A stretch of DNA of 64,000 nucleotides. Source: Dipylidium caninum. Taxonomy: Eukaryota > Platyhelminthes > Cestoda > Cyclophyllidea > Dipylidiidae. The stretch lies in assembly GCA_017562135.1 (NCBI GenBank), contig QEYB01001436.1:62001-126000 (forward strand), written 5' to 3'. Positions 25,701-40,700 of the stretch are shown here, one piece after another. The first letter of the stretch is position 1, and each line of letters starts with the position of its first letter. Position numbers and translations under genes: made by a program. The notes below the pieces were generated by a model. That model was not told the DNA's origin. It worked only from the letters and a program-made list of their open reading frames with translations, and did not search any database.

Positions 25701-28700
25701 CTTTCAGAAAAAGCCAACTCGGAAAGTGGGGAATAAAGTTCGTCTTAAAAAGCCTCGAGAAGTCAACGAGATTTACATTATGCACACCTCACATTTGGTG
25801 CCAGCCCTACTCCCCACCCGCCGCCGGCAGCGTTAGCTCGTGATTCGCTGGTTGATGAATGAAAGTGCCAGAAAATACCTCGAGAGTCGAAACCGCTGAT
25901 TACCGACTGCGGCTCAGTAGAAGAAGAGGGATGGTGTGGGTTGAAAGGAGGGATAAGACTACGCTACCACATCCCCACGCTCGTATAGGCCTTCTCCGCG
26001 CAGTTAGGATAAATCGCCGCCACCCGTGTGCCCGTGGGGATTTGTGTGGGTGATTCGAAAAAGTGCAACATTTCCTCCCAGGCCGCACTTTGGATGTTCG
26101 ATTCCACAGCACAAGTGCCTCGCCAAGAGGCGTTGGGTGTCACTCCCGTAGGTTGAATGCCACACACAAGTGGCGAGGAGGGAGCGAGGTCTCGAGGAGG
26201 CGGCGCACTTGGCAAACACACTTCTCAAATGCCTGCATCCATCACGAGGTCGTCGGCTCGAGAGGCCACACCGCTCTCGGGCTGGGCTCCAGCCTCAAGG
26301 CTTGTGTGGAGGCGTTATCTTTCATTTGGCAATAATCTGATGCCCGAATTTCCAAGACAGAAACGGAAGACCCATGTGCATTTGGATTGCATGCCGACCA
26401 GGCCACCTGGCGATTCAGGGAGATTCTCCCAGGTGGGTGATTTAATGCCCTCTCCATCCACTCGAAAGGACGGGTGTGGCCAAAACGCCATCGACTCTCC
26501 CAAGGCAGTGCACTTCAATCGTCCCGACTGCCGCCATTCCCACCAAATCCGAGTCAAAAGCGATGACCGGGTCGGGGCATTGATGAGAAGTGGTTGGAGT
26601 CCTGAGGAAAGAGACAAGGAATTTCGGTTCCCTCTGAATCAACACACACCATCCAAGGAGGTGGCGAACGATTGAGGCGAGGACATTAAAGAGTATTTAT
26701 TCACCAGATAGCAAACTTTCAATGGTGAGAAGGGGACAATTAATAGTAGATCAAAGGAAAACATGTATTTCGCCACATCCAGTGCAATTTCCGTTTTGTT
26801 TTCACCTGTGAACTTTTGCGTAGCAGTTAAAAGTGCGTCGCGATAATTGAAGGCTACCAAAGGAATGAAGGATGAGTTTAATGAAAAACACAAAAGTATT
26901 GTTTTAACAGTGAAAGACATAAGCTTAAGTCCTGTAGAAGCAGCGTGGATGGCCAATTAAGGGAGACAAAAAAGCGTTCATCCAGTGTCGATGTCGTGTA
27001 AAGCTCTTTTAAGCAAAGTTGAGGGTAAGAAACGTCCAAATCGGCGGCCTGCTGCTTTAGGGGTACCAGGCGTGGGAACCCCCGCACCTCAGCGGTTACC
27101 ACGTGTCCGAAGAATTCAGGTTCTTCTCGGCCACGTAGAGGGCAGACGAGCCCTGCTTGACGGGGGACACAGGCGTTCGTTGTGTTCGGACGAGTATCAA
27201 AGACTCTCCTGACCTCAAGGCAACCAATCCAACGTTCGGACGGTTCAAAACACTTGCCCGCTCCCCAAGGCTAGAGGGGCTGGCGGAGAGTACGTTAGTC
27301 TCAAATTCGGATCCAATGAGTCTGGACGGATTGTCCAACAGCGGGAGATGCTTTGGCTACCCTCTCAGAGGCCTCAAATGACTCTCCTCACACACGAGCA
27401 ACAAGATAGTCCCTTAGGATTTCAAAGCCGGGCACTTCAAGAAATCGCCAATAAAGCACACACGTAGAGGCGGCAGAATTTGTGGGAAGAATGAGTGGCT
27501 GGACGACGTGCTTCTCTCCCTGTCAATGTAAGATTTTCCGTTTCAATAAGAATGTGGATATCGTCTCAAAAGAAAGTGAGTCCCGAAGCCACGGAATTAA
27601 ATGCCAACTTTTTCACTACACCAAAAATTTTCTCACCACAAAGGCAGGGAAGCCGAGGACAAGCATTTTAAAAAGGGGACGCAAAGGGATGCATTACAAT
27701 CCCAAATTGAACAGGGAGGAGATTTCCCACCCCATCACTTGACGTGTACAACAGTGACAGACCGCCAACACAAACTCCCGGCTGTTCGCCGCTTTGAGAA
27801 AAGGTGAAGGTCAAGAGACAATGGCCGGACACTTCCGTTCCATCCGAGGGGCGCACTTGATAGTCGATGCTGTGCGGCCTTACTTTGAGCAGATTTTAAT
27901 AAGAGAGCAAAAGAGGAACAACAAACCAGGTTGTAATTTTCACTTTCAAGCACTTTTTTTCAAGTCCGACGACGGTGGCCTCGAGATGAAAAAAGAGTGG
28001 GGAGATGAGTGGAGGATAAGAGGAATTCTGGACTCTCACACACTAAAGGGATTGGCCAGACGTGCTGGGGCACAATTTTTTTGGCAAGAATGCGCCTCCT
28101 TGGTAATAAAGTGGGAGAAGACTTTTCGAGGCTATTGAGGAGAACGCTGGCGAAGCACACAGTTCTGTAAAAGTTAAATGCTGAAACACAGATTATATGC
28201 GAGGCAGAGCGGAAGACGAAGGAAGGGAAAGGGAAATTCGTCGAATGAGGCTCGCAGAGCAGTGGGTGCTCGAACGAGACGGAGGTCCACCCTTAAGCAC
28301 CGTTAGTATCCCGTCGAAAAAGTCTTTCTGCCGCATAGAAGCACGGAGCGCCCACATTAAACTAGGCCGCCACTAAATAAAACTCCAAAAAAATCCACGA
28401 GACCAAAAAAGTAAGTGCACTGATCGAACGAGATAGGGGAAATAGGACAGGGATGCACAAATATGACCGAAATGCGAAGAGGCATTGCAGGGACTGTGCA
28501 CGTCTACTACAAATTGAGCCGGGCTACCAACGCGTTGCCCACTGGGGGAATCACACTGCCCTTGCCTCCAAGCTACTGCCAAAAGTGGTTGTAAGGAGAC
28601 GAGGAAGTGAGAAATTCGAGAGGACGACACTTCAGTGGCGTGAGAGTTTGCACAATTGTTAACCGTGGGGGGAATCCCCGGCCAAAAGGGAAGCGATGCA

Positions 28701-31700
28701 CACTCCCAAATGGCGAGTGCGTGTTGCGGACGAGAAATGTTTAGCGGTTGGTGAAAATATGTCGTACAGGGGAAAATGACAAGAAGGCGAAGAAAGATAC
28801 ACGATAAACGGTGGTTGCTGCGGTGAAATCGAAGGAGGACGGATGCGTGGAAATTCACAAATCATGTGCACTCCAAAGGAGGACGGTGCAAAAGAGCATT
28901 TAGAGACAAACAAATATTTATATGTCAAAATGCCCGAGTCTGTGTTGGGGAAAAATTGCCACGTGAATGTGCGAACAGACTGGGTAGAGAAAAATAAGCC
29001 ACACTCGTGCCCATGTTTGACGCCCTGCTTTCCCACCTTCCCACTTTCCCCTCTGTCCGCCTGAGTGTTCGAGTCGCGTCTTTTCCAATGCCTCCCAGTG
29101 ACTCGCGAGCTCAACTTCAATCCAAATGCACAAACAGGCACACAGAGGGCTGTTTGTTCAACCGCTTGAGCGCTACAGGTATAAACACGCTCGCAGTACA
29201 TCTCAACCAGCGAGGAAGCAGTCGCAAAAGGAGGAAATGTGAGGCGGGGGCAGCCTCCACTTACCCTTGTTAGAGTTGATCGAGGAATCCAAACACCCCG
29301 AGTCTCCGAACACTCCCACTCGTCCCACTCGGACTCCTCGCATCGCGGCGGTGGCGCCTTGCCAGACACCAAGAACGGGGACAAGGGGATCGGCGTCAGT
29401 GGGAGTCAGACGCAGACCCGAAAAGAGAACTTTCTGCTTCTTCTCGAAGGACTTTGACTCCACCTCCGTGAGACTTGACGCTCGACTCAAAATCTCGCGC
29501 CCGAGGTCGACGAGACGACGCAAGACAACACGGCTCCAGCCGCGGCCGCCATCTCGGCCGGTCGGCGCAGCGATGAGTTGGGTGCCGGAAGCATAAGCAA
29601 CTGGGACGTGGAAAAATGACATTATTTTGATAGTTTTACGTTGCAAGAAAGTGGGAAGTGAATGCCCCCTACGGAATGGTCGCATGGGAGGGAGGGAGTG
29701 TGTAGGACTGGAGGCAAACAGTATGGGCGAATGAGTTGACGAGAAGAACAACAGTACAGCATCCTCAACCCACGTCCCGAATATCGCATTCCCAGGCGGT
29801 CCTGGGTCAAAATCCCACCGCCGGAAGTGCATCACATTCCTTTCACCAGCCTCCCTCCAACCAACCCTCACCGATGCACGAAGTTGGGTGGGCGGTCGAC
29901 TGCGGCGGCTAGAGGAGGAAGGTCAAAGAGCCGAATGCGTCAGACAGTAGCGAGGGAGGAAACACGGTTGGGGTGGCGATGAGGACATCCCCGACAGACT
30001 GTGAAAGCGAAAGCGGGTCCATGAGACACTCGGGATGGGAGAAGCAGCAAAGGGCGAAAAAGGCAGCCGGACGATTCATTGACGCATTCTATCCAATCTA
30101 ACTCAAGCGGGTATAGTTTTTCTCGTCGTCGGTCCTGCTTTCGGCGTCCTTCATCGTCACCTGTCACCGCCCGCCATGTCCCACATTCCAGGCACACAAG
30201 TTGCTTCCACTCAAACGCACTCGTCGCCAACCTCGAAAAGGTTTCCCGGGGAGGCATGAAGTGCTTACGAGTGAAGCAAAGTGAGACAACACACACTTCG
30301 GCTGAGACTGATTCGGTTCACAAGCACTTCGCTCGACACCCGGCAAACAGCAGTGCGAGTTTTAAGAGCTTGAGATTGGGCGAGAAACGATGGCCCCGGA
30401 CAGCAGCGTGCCGCAAAGGAGTAATGATGAGGCAAATTGACATCACCTAAACGACAAGGTTTGACGAGATGAACTCAATTAGCGAGGGCGGACGTGGTTC
30501 TCCCGCAGACCGAAACGCAGGGGAGCAAATGATGCAACTACTGGGACAGGCCGGGTGAAAGAGGTCCTCCACACTGGTTCGACTGCCACCACCGCTAATC
30601 TCATCACAGAGCAGCGCCTCCTCATCGTCAAACGGGGAAAGGTGGAAGGGAAGCGGAGGGAGAGAGGGCGTTGTCCCCGACAACCCGCCTACCTCCTCAT
30701 CTGCTTCCTTCCAGAGTGGAGGGATGTTCGAGCCCCAGCCTCAAAGCCGTCCCGAGTCGCATCAGCGCACCACACCTGGACCGCATTGGCGTATGTTCAG
30801 GCTACCATGCACTCCATTTTACCGCCAACTTTGAGTGAAATTGACAAAGCGAAGTGAGTGGAACAGACAGCAAAGCAGCACTTTGTCAAGCTATCCTGCT
30901 TCCATTCACTCCCACGTAAGGCAGGGCGCCTGTTGGCCCCTGCCACCGGAGCGAGTTCTTGGTGTGAGTCCCTTTAACACCCGACCTCTTTCTTCCCTCC
31001 CTTTGCGTCGATTCACACGTAGAAAATGACGAAGATGGACCACCCGTCCTCCCTCCCTCCCGCTCTTTCGCCTCCTTTCACCCTCGCTCTCTCAACGCTT
31101 CAATTCCGTTTCAGTTGGAAAGAAAACAGTCATACTTCCAACCACAATATCTCACGAACAACTTCCAGTGTGATCTTCCTTGCCTTTCCAGCACACCTAG
31201 TTCAAGCGCACCTGAGGTGGGCCAGTGTCTGTTCACACTGGGCAGCTGAATCAAAACCCGAAAGTATTGTCGAGTCCACCCAGACGTCGGACAAAAGAGA
31301 GGACTTTCGAGACATCGGGACACTAAAGTAAAGTCGAGGTGAAATGGTTGCGCTTTTGGTAGCAGGTAGGGAGCTTCCGTCGGGAAAGAGGCTAATTCAG
31401 ATGTGGGTGACTGCATTGTCGGATGCATGAGCGTGACAGTCGAGACGGCTGATCGAGAAAGTAGACGCTCTCCCGCATCGATAGGTATGTCTCAACCGCC
31501 AACTCTCTCACCGCGGTGACACTAGACTTCGACACATCTGTACAGACATGAACAGGGGAAGAACACCGCCTTGGGCGTTGGCCAGGTGGGATCTTTTGTC
31601 TGTTCTCACACTGGCAGTCGAGGGAATTGCTCGGTGCGTCAACTTCAAGAGTTTGAGGAGAGGGTCGACGTCCATACAAGATGATGTGATCAGCCTCATC

Positions 31701-34700
31701 AACATACACACCAACTCGTCACATCGGTGGCCTTCTTCCTCTTTTTTTCTTCTCCCCCCCCCCTGCCGACCACCTCGCGGTCGCAATGCACGCCTGTCGG
31801 TCAGTAGGGCCCAGTGAACTCCCCCACCGAGGTCCTCTCCACCACCGCCCACGTCTCTCTCACTGTGAGTGTACGCGCGAGTCTGTGCCTTTCAGGTGAC
31901 CATCCTCAACTCCATGGGAGTGCACGGCAGGGTGGTGGACAGACCGGTCTTTCATCCCTACCTCAAGCGCAGAGGCGGCGGTGTCCTGCTACATGTGGGC
32001 AGTCACCTTCTCGGCCGACCTCTGGCCGTGGACGGGCACCTCGCCCTCCACATCTCCGTCCACGACACCCAGAGGCGGCAGTCTTTCGCGGACTGGCCGA
32101 GGGTTGGATCAGTCTCAAGGTCGAGTCCTTACGACCCCTGTAAGTGAGGCGATTCACGCCCCTTCCCACCTCCCCGTCTTCACACCCTTCTCCCACCACT
32201 GACCTCGTTCGGGCCATTCCCCTCTTCCCCACGCTGTCTGCCAGTCGACCAACTGGCCAGTTCACACTTTTGCCTCCTCACGGAAGCGAATGGTGATGAA
32301 GGCTGCAGTGGCGTTCGAGTGCACGAAAGTTTGTTGACCCTTTCGAGAGTGGTGACTTGGTGCTTTTACTTCGAGTCGCCCAATCAAGTGAACGATGGCC
32401 ACTACCCATCCCAGCGGTGAATATGCCTTTACTCGCTACTCTACGATTTGATTCGGCACATGGGCGTCAGGAATGGCCCTCGCCCATGCTAAGGTGCCGC
32501 GTCCGCACGAATCCATCATGAGGAAGCCAACATTCAACCGTACCACATTAACCGAGGGCGTTGGCAGGACTCGGGGAGGCGAGGCTTTCAACACAAGGGC
32601 TGAACACTCACCTCTTTTAGCACCAACGTTGAATTCTCCACCGAAAATGCGGTCGCTAAAATGAAATGCGACAGTGTGAATAGAAGAGCAATCAACAGGA
32701 AACTGTAAAACATTGAACTCACCCCAGACGGAAGCCAAAGTGCTGTAGGAGCCTGTTGAGAGCGGGCACATTGCTGCCGCCAGTAACCGGTACCCACAGG
32801 CGCCTGCAGAGGTGTTAGAAGAGGGGAAAGAAATAAACAGGAGCATAACCCCTCTCTCTCTCTCTTTCTCGCACCCCACGCTAGCGTGAAGACTAAATCA
32901 TAGCCAAGAAAGTTAATGGGACAACCAAATGGATCATCGTTCAATCAAACACATCAAATAAAAATTAAACCGTCATGAAATGACATTTGTTTAAGCGTGT
33001 GTCCAACCACGCAGGCACTTCCCAGCCTCCGCAAGCCGCGCTACCCTCGCGGCGCGCCGGTCTTCTCGGAGGCCCGGAGTAAACCGCCTCCCTTTACTGC
33101 CGTGCTACAAGTAACCCTCCACTGCAGGGGAGACGATGACTACCAGCGAAGGGGAGGGGAGGGGAGGGGAAAAAGAAGCGATGGGTGAAGTACACAGTGG
33201 CGAGGGGGGCGCGGGAAAGAGAAGAGAATCAGGGCTAGTTTGGCCAATTCCGCTGGCGATGTGACGCAGGCCACTTACAAGGCCAACTCAATCTTAGCAT
33301 TATTGGCAGGATAAGCGGCGGAAAGGGAAGAAGACGCAAAATGTCCTGGTCCAATTGCATTGCCGCAGACGTAGGCACAAGTGGGACAGCGAAAGCAATG
33401 AGGTGTGGGGCTGAACAAATGCACTTTTCGGTGTTCGAGTCGCACGGCACGGGAGTCGGGGCCGCATGGGTAGGAATCTTTCCCGACGCCAAGATACAAA
33501 GATGGTATGTGGATCACAACTCGAGGACCGAGAGAAGAAAGGAGGAATACGAGTACTTTCCATGTCGAATATTTCCCAGTTCTACAATACTGGTTATCGA
33601 CCGTGGAGAGGTTGAAGATACAGCTAAGAAGAGCTTGTTAATAAATTAGCAGTGGAGGAAGGGCCTCCGTCGCCACTTGATGGCTACACCTGACTCCCGT
33701 CATCTTTTCAGCAATCCAAACAGACAGGAGGAGCTCGCTAGTACACCATGCCAGAGCCAAGAAAAGCAACCGTCAATTCATAGGGACGAATCAATGCTAC
33801 TCGACTTAAATACAGTCAGCAGAGGGGATTTGGATGTTACCTGAAACCTCCAAAAAAACTTCATGATGCCCATGAAGGAAAAAGGGTCAGAAGTACCATC
33901 GCCCGAGCCAAGACGTGCGCCGCATTGAGAGGACATCGAACTACCCGCTCGTTTCGTCCGCGCCACTGCTGCCTACTCTCCTCCAACGTCCGCACCCACA
34001 ACCTCCCCAAGCTGTCGGCACAGCCTCGGTCAGAGAAGGGGGTCGGGGAAACCGCTTTCCCACCCCTGAATGGCATACAACACATCGGGTGGTCAAGCGG
34101 TTCAACGACCCCTCGGCAGCCCAACCGGACACGACCTCACGGCCGTGAACAGTGAAAGAGCAGGAATTGAAAGACTCCACGTAGGTCGCGTCCGAACAGT
34201 GGCACATTCGCCCGCTTACGGTATCGGCTTCGACACACACAAGCTACACTTGCTGCGATTTGTCCAGCCTGTCGGCACGACACGCTCCACCTTTCGACCT
34301 CCACTTCCACCCACGGGGCGTCTCCGAGGCCCGAGTTCGTCTGTCCCAACCGCATTCGGACACCACGCCGATGGCCCACAGCCCCCGCAGTCGCCCAAAC
34401 AAACTGCGACCTCCGTTCCGAGCGCTCAAGCAGCCGTGACAAAGCGCTTGTGTCGATCGCCCGTCTCGGTGATTTGCTACCAACCATCAACCGCGTGTCT
34501 GCACCACCTGCCTGTTCCCTCCACCGCCTCTACCTCCCCACACCCACGCCCTGCCCCTTTTGTGCGCCACCATGCTGGCGGATGGTACGTGCGCCTCCTC
34601 CACCTCCTTCTTCTTCCCGCCCCCCCCCCCCCCCTGTCTTTCCCTCACTCAGGGTAGGGCGATCGCGGATGAGCAGAGGCTGCGTCTCTTGGCCGGACCA

Positions 34701-37700
34701 CGGGCGCTTGCACTTCCGACCACAAAGGGCAGGCGGCTGAGGCGCAGGACCTTTGTCACCCGACTCCGCCCCGTGGTGTGGGAACACACACAGCTGTGCC
34801 TACTGGGTGAGTGAACGCACAAATCCCTTCTGGTAATAAGAATATGCAATTCAGCTGGAAAAATATTCCGTTTTGGCCAGTAAAAAAGGCCGACTTTCTC
34901 CATGGGAGCCAAGAAACGTGGTAAGGAAATGTTCTGCACTAGTAAGTGGACAAATACTGAAAAGATGAGTTCGAAAGGCGAACGAATTGGCAGATCAAGA
35001 AGGAAAGTCCAACCATTTCGCGAAGCATTTACAATCCGAGATGGTCTGAATTGGCAACAGCCTCGCAGAGTATGCCGCTCCCACAAAATAGAGGAAAAAT
35101 GAGAGAAAAGAGCGCCAATCTAAGCCAAGCGCTTGGCTTCTTCAGGAAAGAAGGCTTAATTCGGCAGAGTAGAATTGCCAAATTGGCAAGAAATTCAACA
35201 AAAACACCAAAGCTAGAATGTGTTCGTGTGAACGCGGCAAATGTGCAAACTTTGGGGAGAGTGTATTCATCGCCTCCGCCAACCCGCCAGTCATTGTCGT
35301 TTGGACAGCCACAAAGGCTGGGGCATGGGGGAGGGCGACGCTATTCACATGCAGCCAAAAAACACGGCTTTTCACCCCAATTATCAGACTTTTTGCGCCA
35401 CCAAGCGCCTGTTGACCTTTCAACTCGCTTAATCAAGTGGAAGCTTTCATCCGTCCTGAGGTCCAACATCTCGGTTGAGGACGCCTGGCTGGAGTGAGCC
35501 GCACCCGTCACTCAGGCTGGCTGGCTGGCTGTCTGGCAGTGGGTGGAGCGCCAGCCACAAGGCTGACAATAGCTGAGGCACCCTTACGTCAGCTAGGCGT
35601 GTAATCCCCTCAAAATTACGTCAATTGCGATGGTCTGCGAGTAACGCATCTACACCTTTCGATTGTAAACTCGACCTGTTGGTGGAGTCGAAGAACTTGA
35701 GCACCGCCTCCACGGAGGTGTTGAACCAGCCGCCAAAGACGAGGAGAGAGAGACCCTTCTGGTTAACATCAGCCTGAAGCTTGGATACTTCCTCTGGCCA
35801 GAACTCCTCTTCCGGATCCACGATCATCAGGGTGCCTGCAAACGAAACAAATACGCCTCAGAGTGGCCAGAAAAGTTGTAACTTCCAACTTAACTGCCCG
35901 TGACTCCGCTCTCGACGCTCGCCATGCACACGTCAAAGCTCATTTATCTCAAACTATTCCGGGCGCACGACAGAACGACTTCTGACAACCACCCGAAACC
36001 CCGAGGCGGGCAGTGCAATTAAAGAAAATGCGGCCAAACTAACCAAAAACGGGGAGAGTTTCGCAATAGCTATTTTAAAATTCCAACTGAAAAGCGTAAT
36101 GTGGAGGGAGGGCATGTAACCGCATCAGGAGAAACTGTCAGTGCCATGAAAATGCGCGAATGAACAGAAAGGAAACTGGTGGAATAGCAACATTTGTCCA
36201 TGAAAATATGTTTGCGACAGACATTAGTCCATCAGTCAAACGTTACCGGCATTTATTAACAGGGACGCTCGTGTTTCGCGTGTGCTAACACTCAACTCGT
36301 GCGATGTCTTCAACGCATGAGCCCCCAAGAAGGCCCGAGGGGCAACAACACTTCCCTTTCGCCCCCCCCCTCCCCATACACCCCTGAACTGTTCAAGTCC
36401 TCTTCCGTAGGGACAAAATGAGGCGAAATGAAGCCTACCATGACCGATCACGTTTACCCAATTTCCCTCATAGGGGAAAGCCTTAAAGGCCTCAAAAATC
36501 GCCCACTAATTGCAGAGTCCCACACCTCTTGTCCTCCACTCAATACCACGGAGGAAAGTGATATGGCAATAGTTGAGGAGGTGGAAGAAAGAATCGGGAA
36601 ATTTACCATATTTTGAGGCGTTAAAGCAGGTGAAGGGTTGTTGGAGGACCTCGAGAAAGTAACCGGCGCCACGCAGGTACTGGTAGAGCTCGCGGAAGTT
36701 TGTGTGAATGTGGTCGCCTAACCTGTAACAGTAGAGGCAAAGGTTACCCTAAGGAGAACGCACCACTTGGGTGTTGAAGCAGCTGACAGCACCAGGCATA
36801 CGTGACCCGCCAGCGATTCCCCGTGCCCGCATGTCAGACGAGTGTCAAACCCTTCCCGTCTGGCCTCGACAGTTGATTCTACTCAGTTGGTTGTCGTGCA
36901 GGATAGGTGAGAGATGGGAAGAAACTAAGGATTCGAAAGATTTTCTCGTGCTTAAGGGAAAAATTAGTGCTGGCACCACTCGAGAGCGATAAAGCCACTA
37001 TTTCTTGGTAATTGACTTTTCGTCCACAAAGACGTTCCTACTTCATGCAGAACTTGCGTTCATTTTACAAAAATAGGAATTAACTTCGGGGAAAGGAAAG
37101 GAGAGGTGGGTAAAAAACTATTTTTCAAAATAAACTTCAGCCGAGCAAGGGGAAGGCTCTGAAGCGCCATCTTTCTATGCGATTGATGAAGCCTTACCAA
37201 GCCTCAAAGTCGCGCTAAGTTTCAGGTCAAATCACGAATAGGGAGAGAGAGGGAATTCACATACAAGATTTACTTAACAACACTATTCACTATCTTTGTG
37301 AGCGACGTGTATTCATCGGACGTAAGCAGTTGGAGGAGGAAAGGGGCGAGCACAAGCAGACCGTGCACAGATAGCATCAGTCCTACCGTGGCACACCATT
37401 AATTACGACGTCGGGTATGTGTGTTTCCGGTTGAAAGGAGGGTGATACTGCCCCCGCGTGTGCGCAGACCTTCAAAAGGCTGCTCAATCAGCCGTTAGAC
37501 TGCCTAGCCCTTCCATCGCTCGGGGTGCCTTCCACTCGCCAGTCGGCCCAGGTGGCAAAGGAGGGAGCAAAGGGGGAAATACCCAAGAGAGTTAGATGTG
37601 AGCGTAGTTATTTCAGGCCATGTCAATTATGTTCCGAGGTCTATCAGCCACTACCAACATCGCATACGTCATCGTGTGAAGCCAAGGCGAAAACATCAAT

Positions 37701-40700
37701 TAAAAGCAAGAACAATAGAACAAAACGAAGGTGTGCGCTTTAATCCTCTCCGCCGCAACGGGAGCCGGGGACGGCGAATCTAACTGGCAACTGCTACAGA
37801 CTGTCAACTAGGTTAAAGTCGAGAACCAAGCACACACCAGTCGAGTGGTGTAGAAATCTTGGTCAAATCGTCGGTGGGGACGTAGGCTGGAGGATAGCGG
37901 ATGTTGTGGAAGGCATCCCAGAGAATTCGCTTTCTGCCAATAGGAAAGGAAAAAGAGATGGTGAAAGGGAGGGAAGGCGTGCAGACCACTATGGAAAGGC
38001 AAATTACTCTCTCTCGGGAGTCGGGATGATTGACACTCGGAGTGGGAGTTTCAGTTCCGTTGAGAGGACCGTTCGAGTTATCTGAAATGGGAAGGAGGGT
38101 ACACAAAGTGGTAGGATTCCGAAGTCTGGGAACTGGGAGAATAAACAGGAGACGATTTTCAGCCCCCTGCTCACTTGGGGACTAATAATAGCGCACGAAG
38201 AGACACAGGGAGCTGGGCAGTCTAATGGGGGAAAGTGGAGGATTGAAGGCCGACAGAAGCGGACGTCGTACAGATAGGCGCTTTAGGTATTTGAAGTAGC
38301 CCCGTGCCCCCCCCTCGGGGCTGAAACCCTAATGACACAATTGAGGGTGAACGAACGGCCTGATTGCCAAACAGATGGACGAGCGAAACCGAGATAAACG
38401 GGTGAGCCCAGAATGAACAGATGGATGGACGGATAAGTGAATCAAAAGAACCAATAAATTGGTAAGGAATGGATAGATCAAAGTAGGGTAGACAGCTTAG
38501 TCAAAGGCGAAGGAGGACTGTTGAAACCTGTCTGGGTGAAAGCATTTGAGCAGAAAAGTGGACTTAAGGGAGAGGGGGGATGAGAGGACTTTTAAGTACT
38601 TGAGAAATGCCAGCAATGATGTGTCGTTAAAAGAGCGTATGAAAGAAGACACCTCAAAAGCGCGCGTTTGTGATTGCAAGCAAGGCGAAGTGATAGAGTC
38701 CAGACCGAAGAGGGGGTCAGGTTGGTGACAGGCGGGTCGAGGAATGAAGGAGAGGCGGAACAAGACGAAGAGGTAAATTGGGAAGGAATGACCAAGTTAA
38801 GCAGAGGCAGAGAGAGATGGGCGAACCGGGAACTACGCGAGGGTGGGTGGACGCAGACATAAAATACGTAAGTTGTAAGGAGGCAGGGAGTTAGTAGGGC
38901 CGGTGGCATCCAGAAAGGATGGACAAACGAAATACGGAATCGCATACCTTACTACTCAGACAAAAGCAGTATGCCATGCACAAGTTGGTGTTAATCTCTT
39001 GCGTGAAAGCAGACTCACCAAAAGGGGGAGGAGGAAGTAAAAGACAGAAAAAGGCCCCAAAACTACGTGAAATAACCTAAAAATCCGAAGTTGAACGTGA
39101 AAACCTTAAAAAATGGGTTTCAAGGGCATGAAACAAAGCGAGAAGGGATGATGGGAGTCTGAGAAATACGAATGGAAATCTTACAACGTGCACCACCTTA
39201 AGTCACCTCTTTGGTACAGCACACAACCCGGTTTAGTAAACAACCTGTCTCAGATTTCACCATGAGAGTTCTTAATTGGCAAAAAAAATTCTTATTACAC
39301 AAATCACTTTCTCATGCTTGCTAAGATTTAAGGAGTGCATGCAACGTTCAGTTGCCTCAAGTGAGACGGGAAAAGGGCTGCTTAACACACGGTCAAAGTG
39401 TCACATACAACCAATCGTCGTCGGCAGAATCGAGGGCGATGACCTCTCGGTGAGTGGACATAGGAGATTCAAAAACTTCTTCTATTAACATAAAGGACAC
39501 CAATATGTGCAATGTCTTCGTAGTCATTGTATTTGGCGATAAAGAGGTAAAATGGGGACAAAATAGGCAAATGAAGTGGCAAGTAGGAGCAAAATTACCA
39601 GAATTTGGTGCTAAAAAAACTACATACACACACTTACACAATATTACAGGGAGCAGAAAGACAAAACCTTATTACACAGTTCTAAAGCCGGGAATTCAAC
39701 TTCGCGGTTATGAGGAGACGGGTAAAGAGCAGAGCAGATCGAGAGTCAACAGTGACACCGTAGATGGTTCACTTGATTGGGCGACTCGAAGTAAAAGCAC
39801 CAAGTCACCACTCTCGAAAGGGTCAACAAACTTTCGTGCACTCGAACGCCACTGCAGCCTTCATCACCATTCGCTTCCGTGAGGAGGCAGAAGTGTGAAC
39901 TGGCCAGTTGGTCGACTGGCAGACAGCGTGGGGAAGAGGGGAATGGCCCGAACGAGGTCAGTGGTGGGAGAAGGGTGTGAAGACGGGGAGGTGGGAAGGG
40001 GGCGTGAATTGCCTCACTTACGGGGTCGTAAGACTCGACCTTGAGACTGATCCAACCCTCGGCCAATCCGCGAAAGACTGCCGCCTCTGGGGTGTCGTGG
40101 ACGGAGATGTGGAGGGCGAGGTAGCCCGTCCACGGCCAGAGGTCGGCCGAGAAGGTGACTCCCACGTGTAGCAGGACACCGCCGCCTCTGCGCTTGAGGT
40201 AGGGATGAAAGACCGGTCTGTCCACCACCCTGCCGTGCACTCCCATGGAGTTGAGGATGGTCACCTGAAAGGCACAGACTCGCGCGTACACTTACAGTGA
40301 GAGAGACGTGGGCGGTGGTGGAGAGGACCTCGGTGGAGGAGTTCACTGGGCCCTACTGACCGACAGGCGTGCATTGCGACCTCGAGGTGGTCGGCAGTCG
40401 TGGGAGAAGAAAAAGAGGAAGAAGGCCACCGATGTGACGAGTTGAGTGTGTATGTTGATGAGGCTGATCACATCATCTTGTATGGACGTCGACCCTCTCC
40501 TCAAACTCTTGAAGTTGACGCACCGAGCAATTCCCTCGACTGCCAGTGTAAGAACAATCTTTGACGAATGTTTTGACCAATAAAGTGAAAGGTACACCTT
40601 TGCGGACTTTTGTAAGACGACCAAACGCCCTCATGTTGAAAAGTATGTTGCGTTGACAGGCAAGAAGCGAAAAATATGCTTCACTTCCAAATGTTGGAAA

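Noticed and set aside
31814..32147. Plus-strand ORFs reading [17 protein letters not shown]
   Set aside because: They look like a second site-1 protease exon, but the frame is broken by several indels and the segment is an inverted copy of exon 11.
33341..33649. 102-codon plus-strand ORF
   Set aside because: It lies in an MBTPS1 intron with no splice signals at its edges and no recognisable motif.
34080..34140. tRNA-like box B in the 275-bp repeat (GGTTCAACGACC)
   Set aside because: It departs from the consensus, and no box A or cloverleaf could be drawn. No tRNA gene or tRNA-derived SINE can be claimed.
40343..40624. 93-codon minus-strand ORF upstream of MBTPS1 exon 11
   Set aside because: Exon 10 joins exon 11 in phase without it, and it has no counterpart in S1P. 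It is intron.
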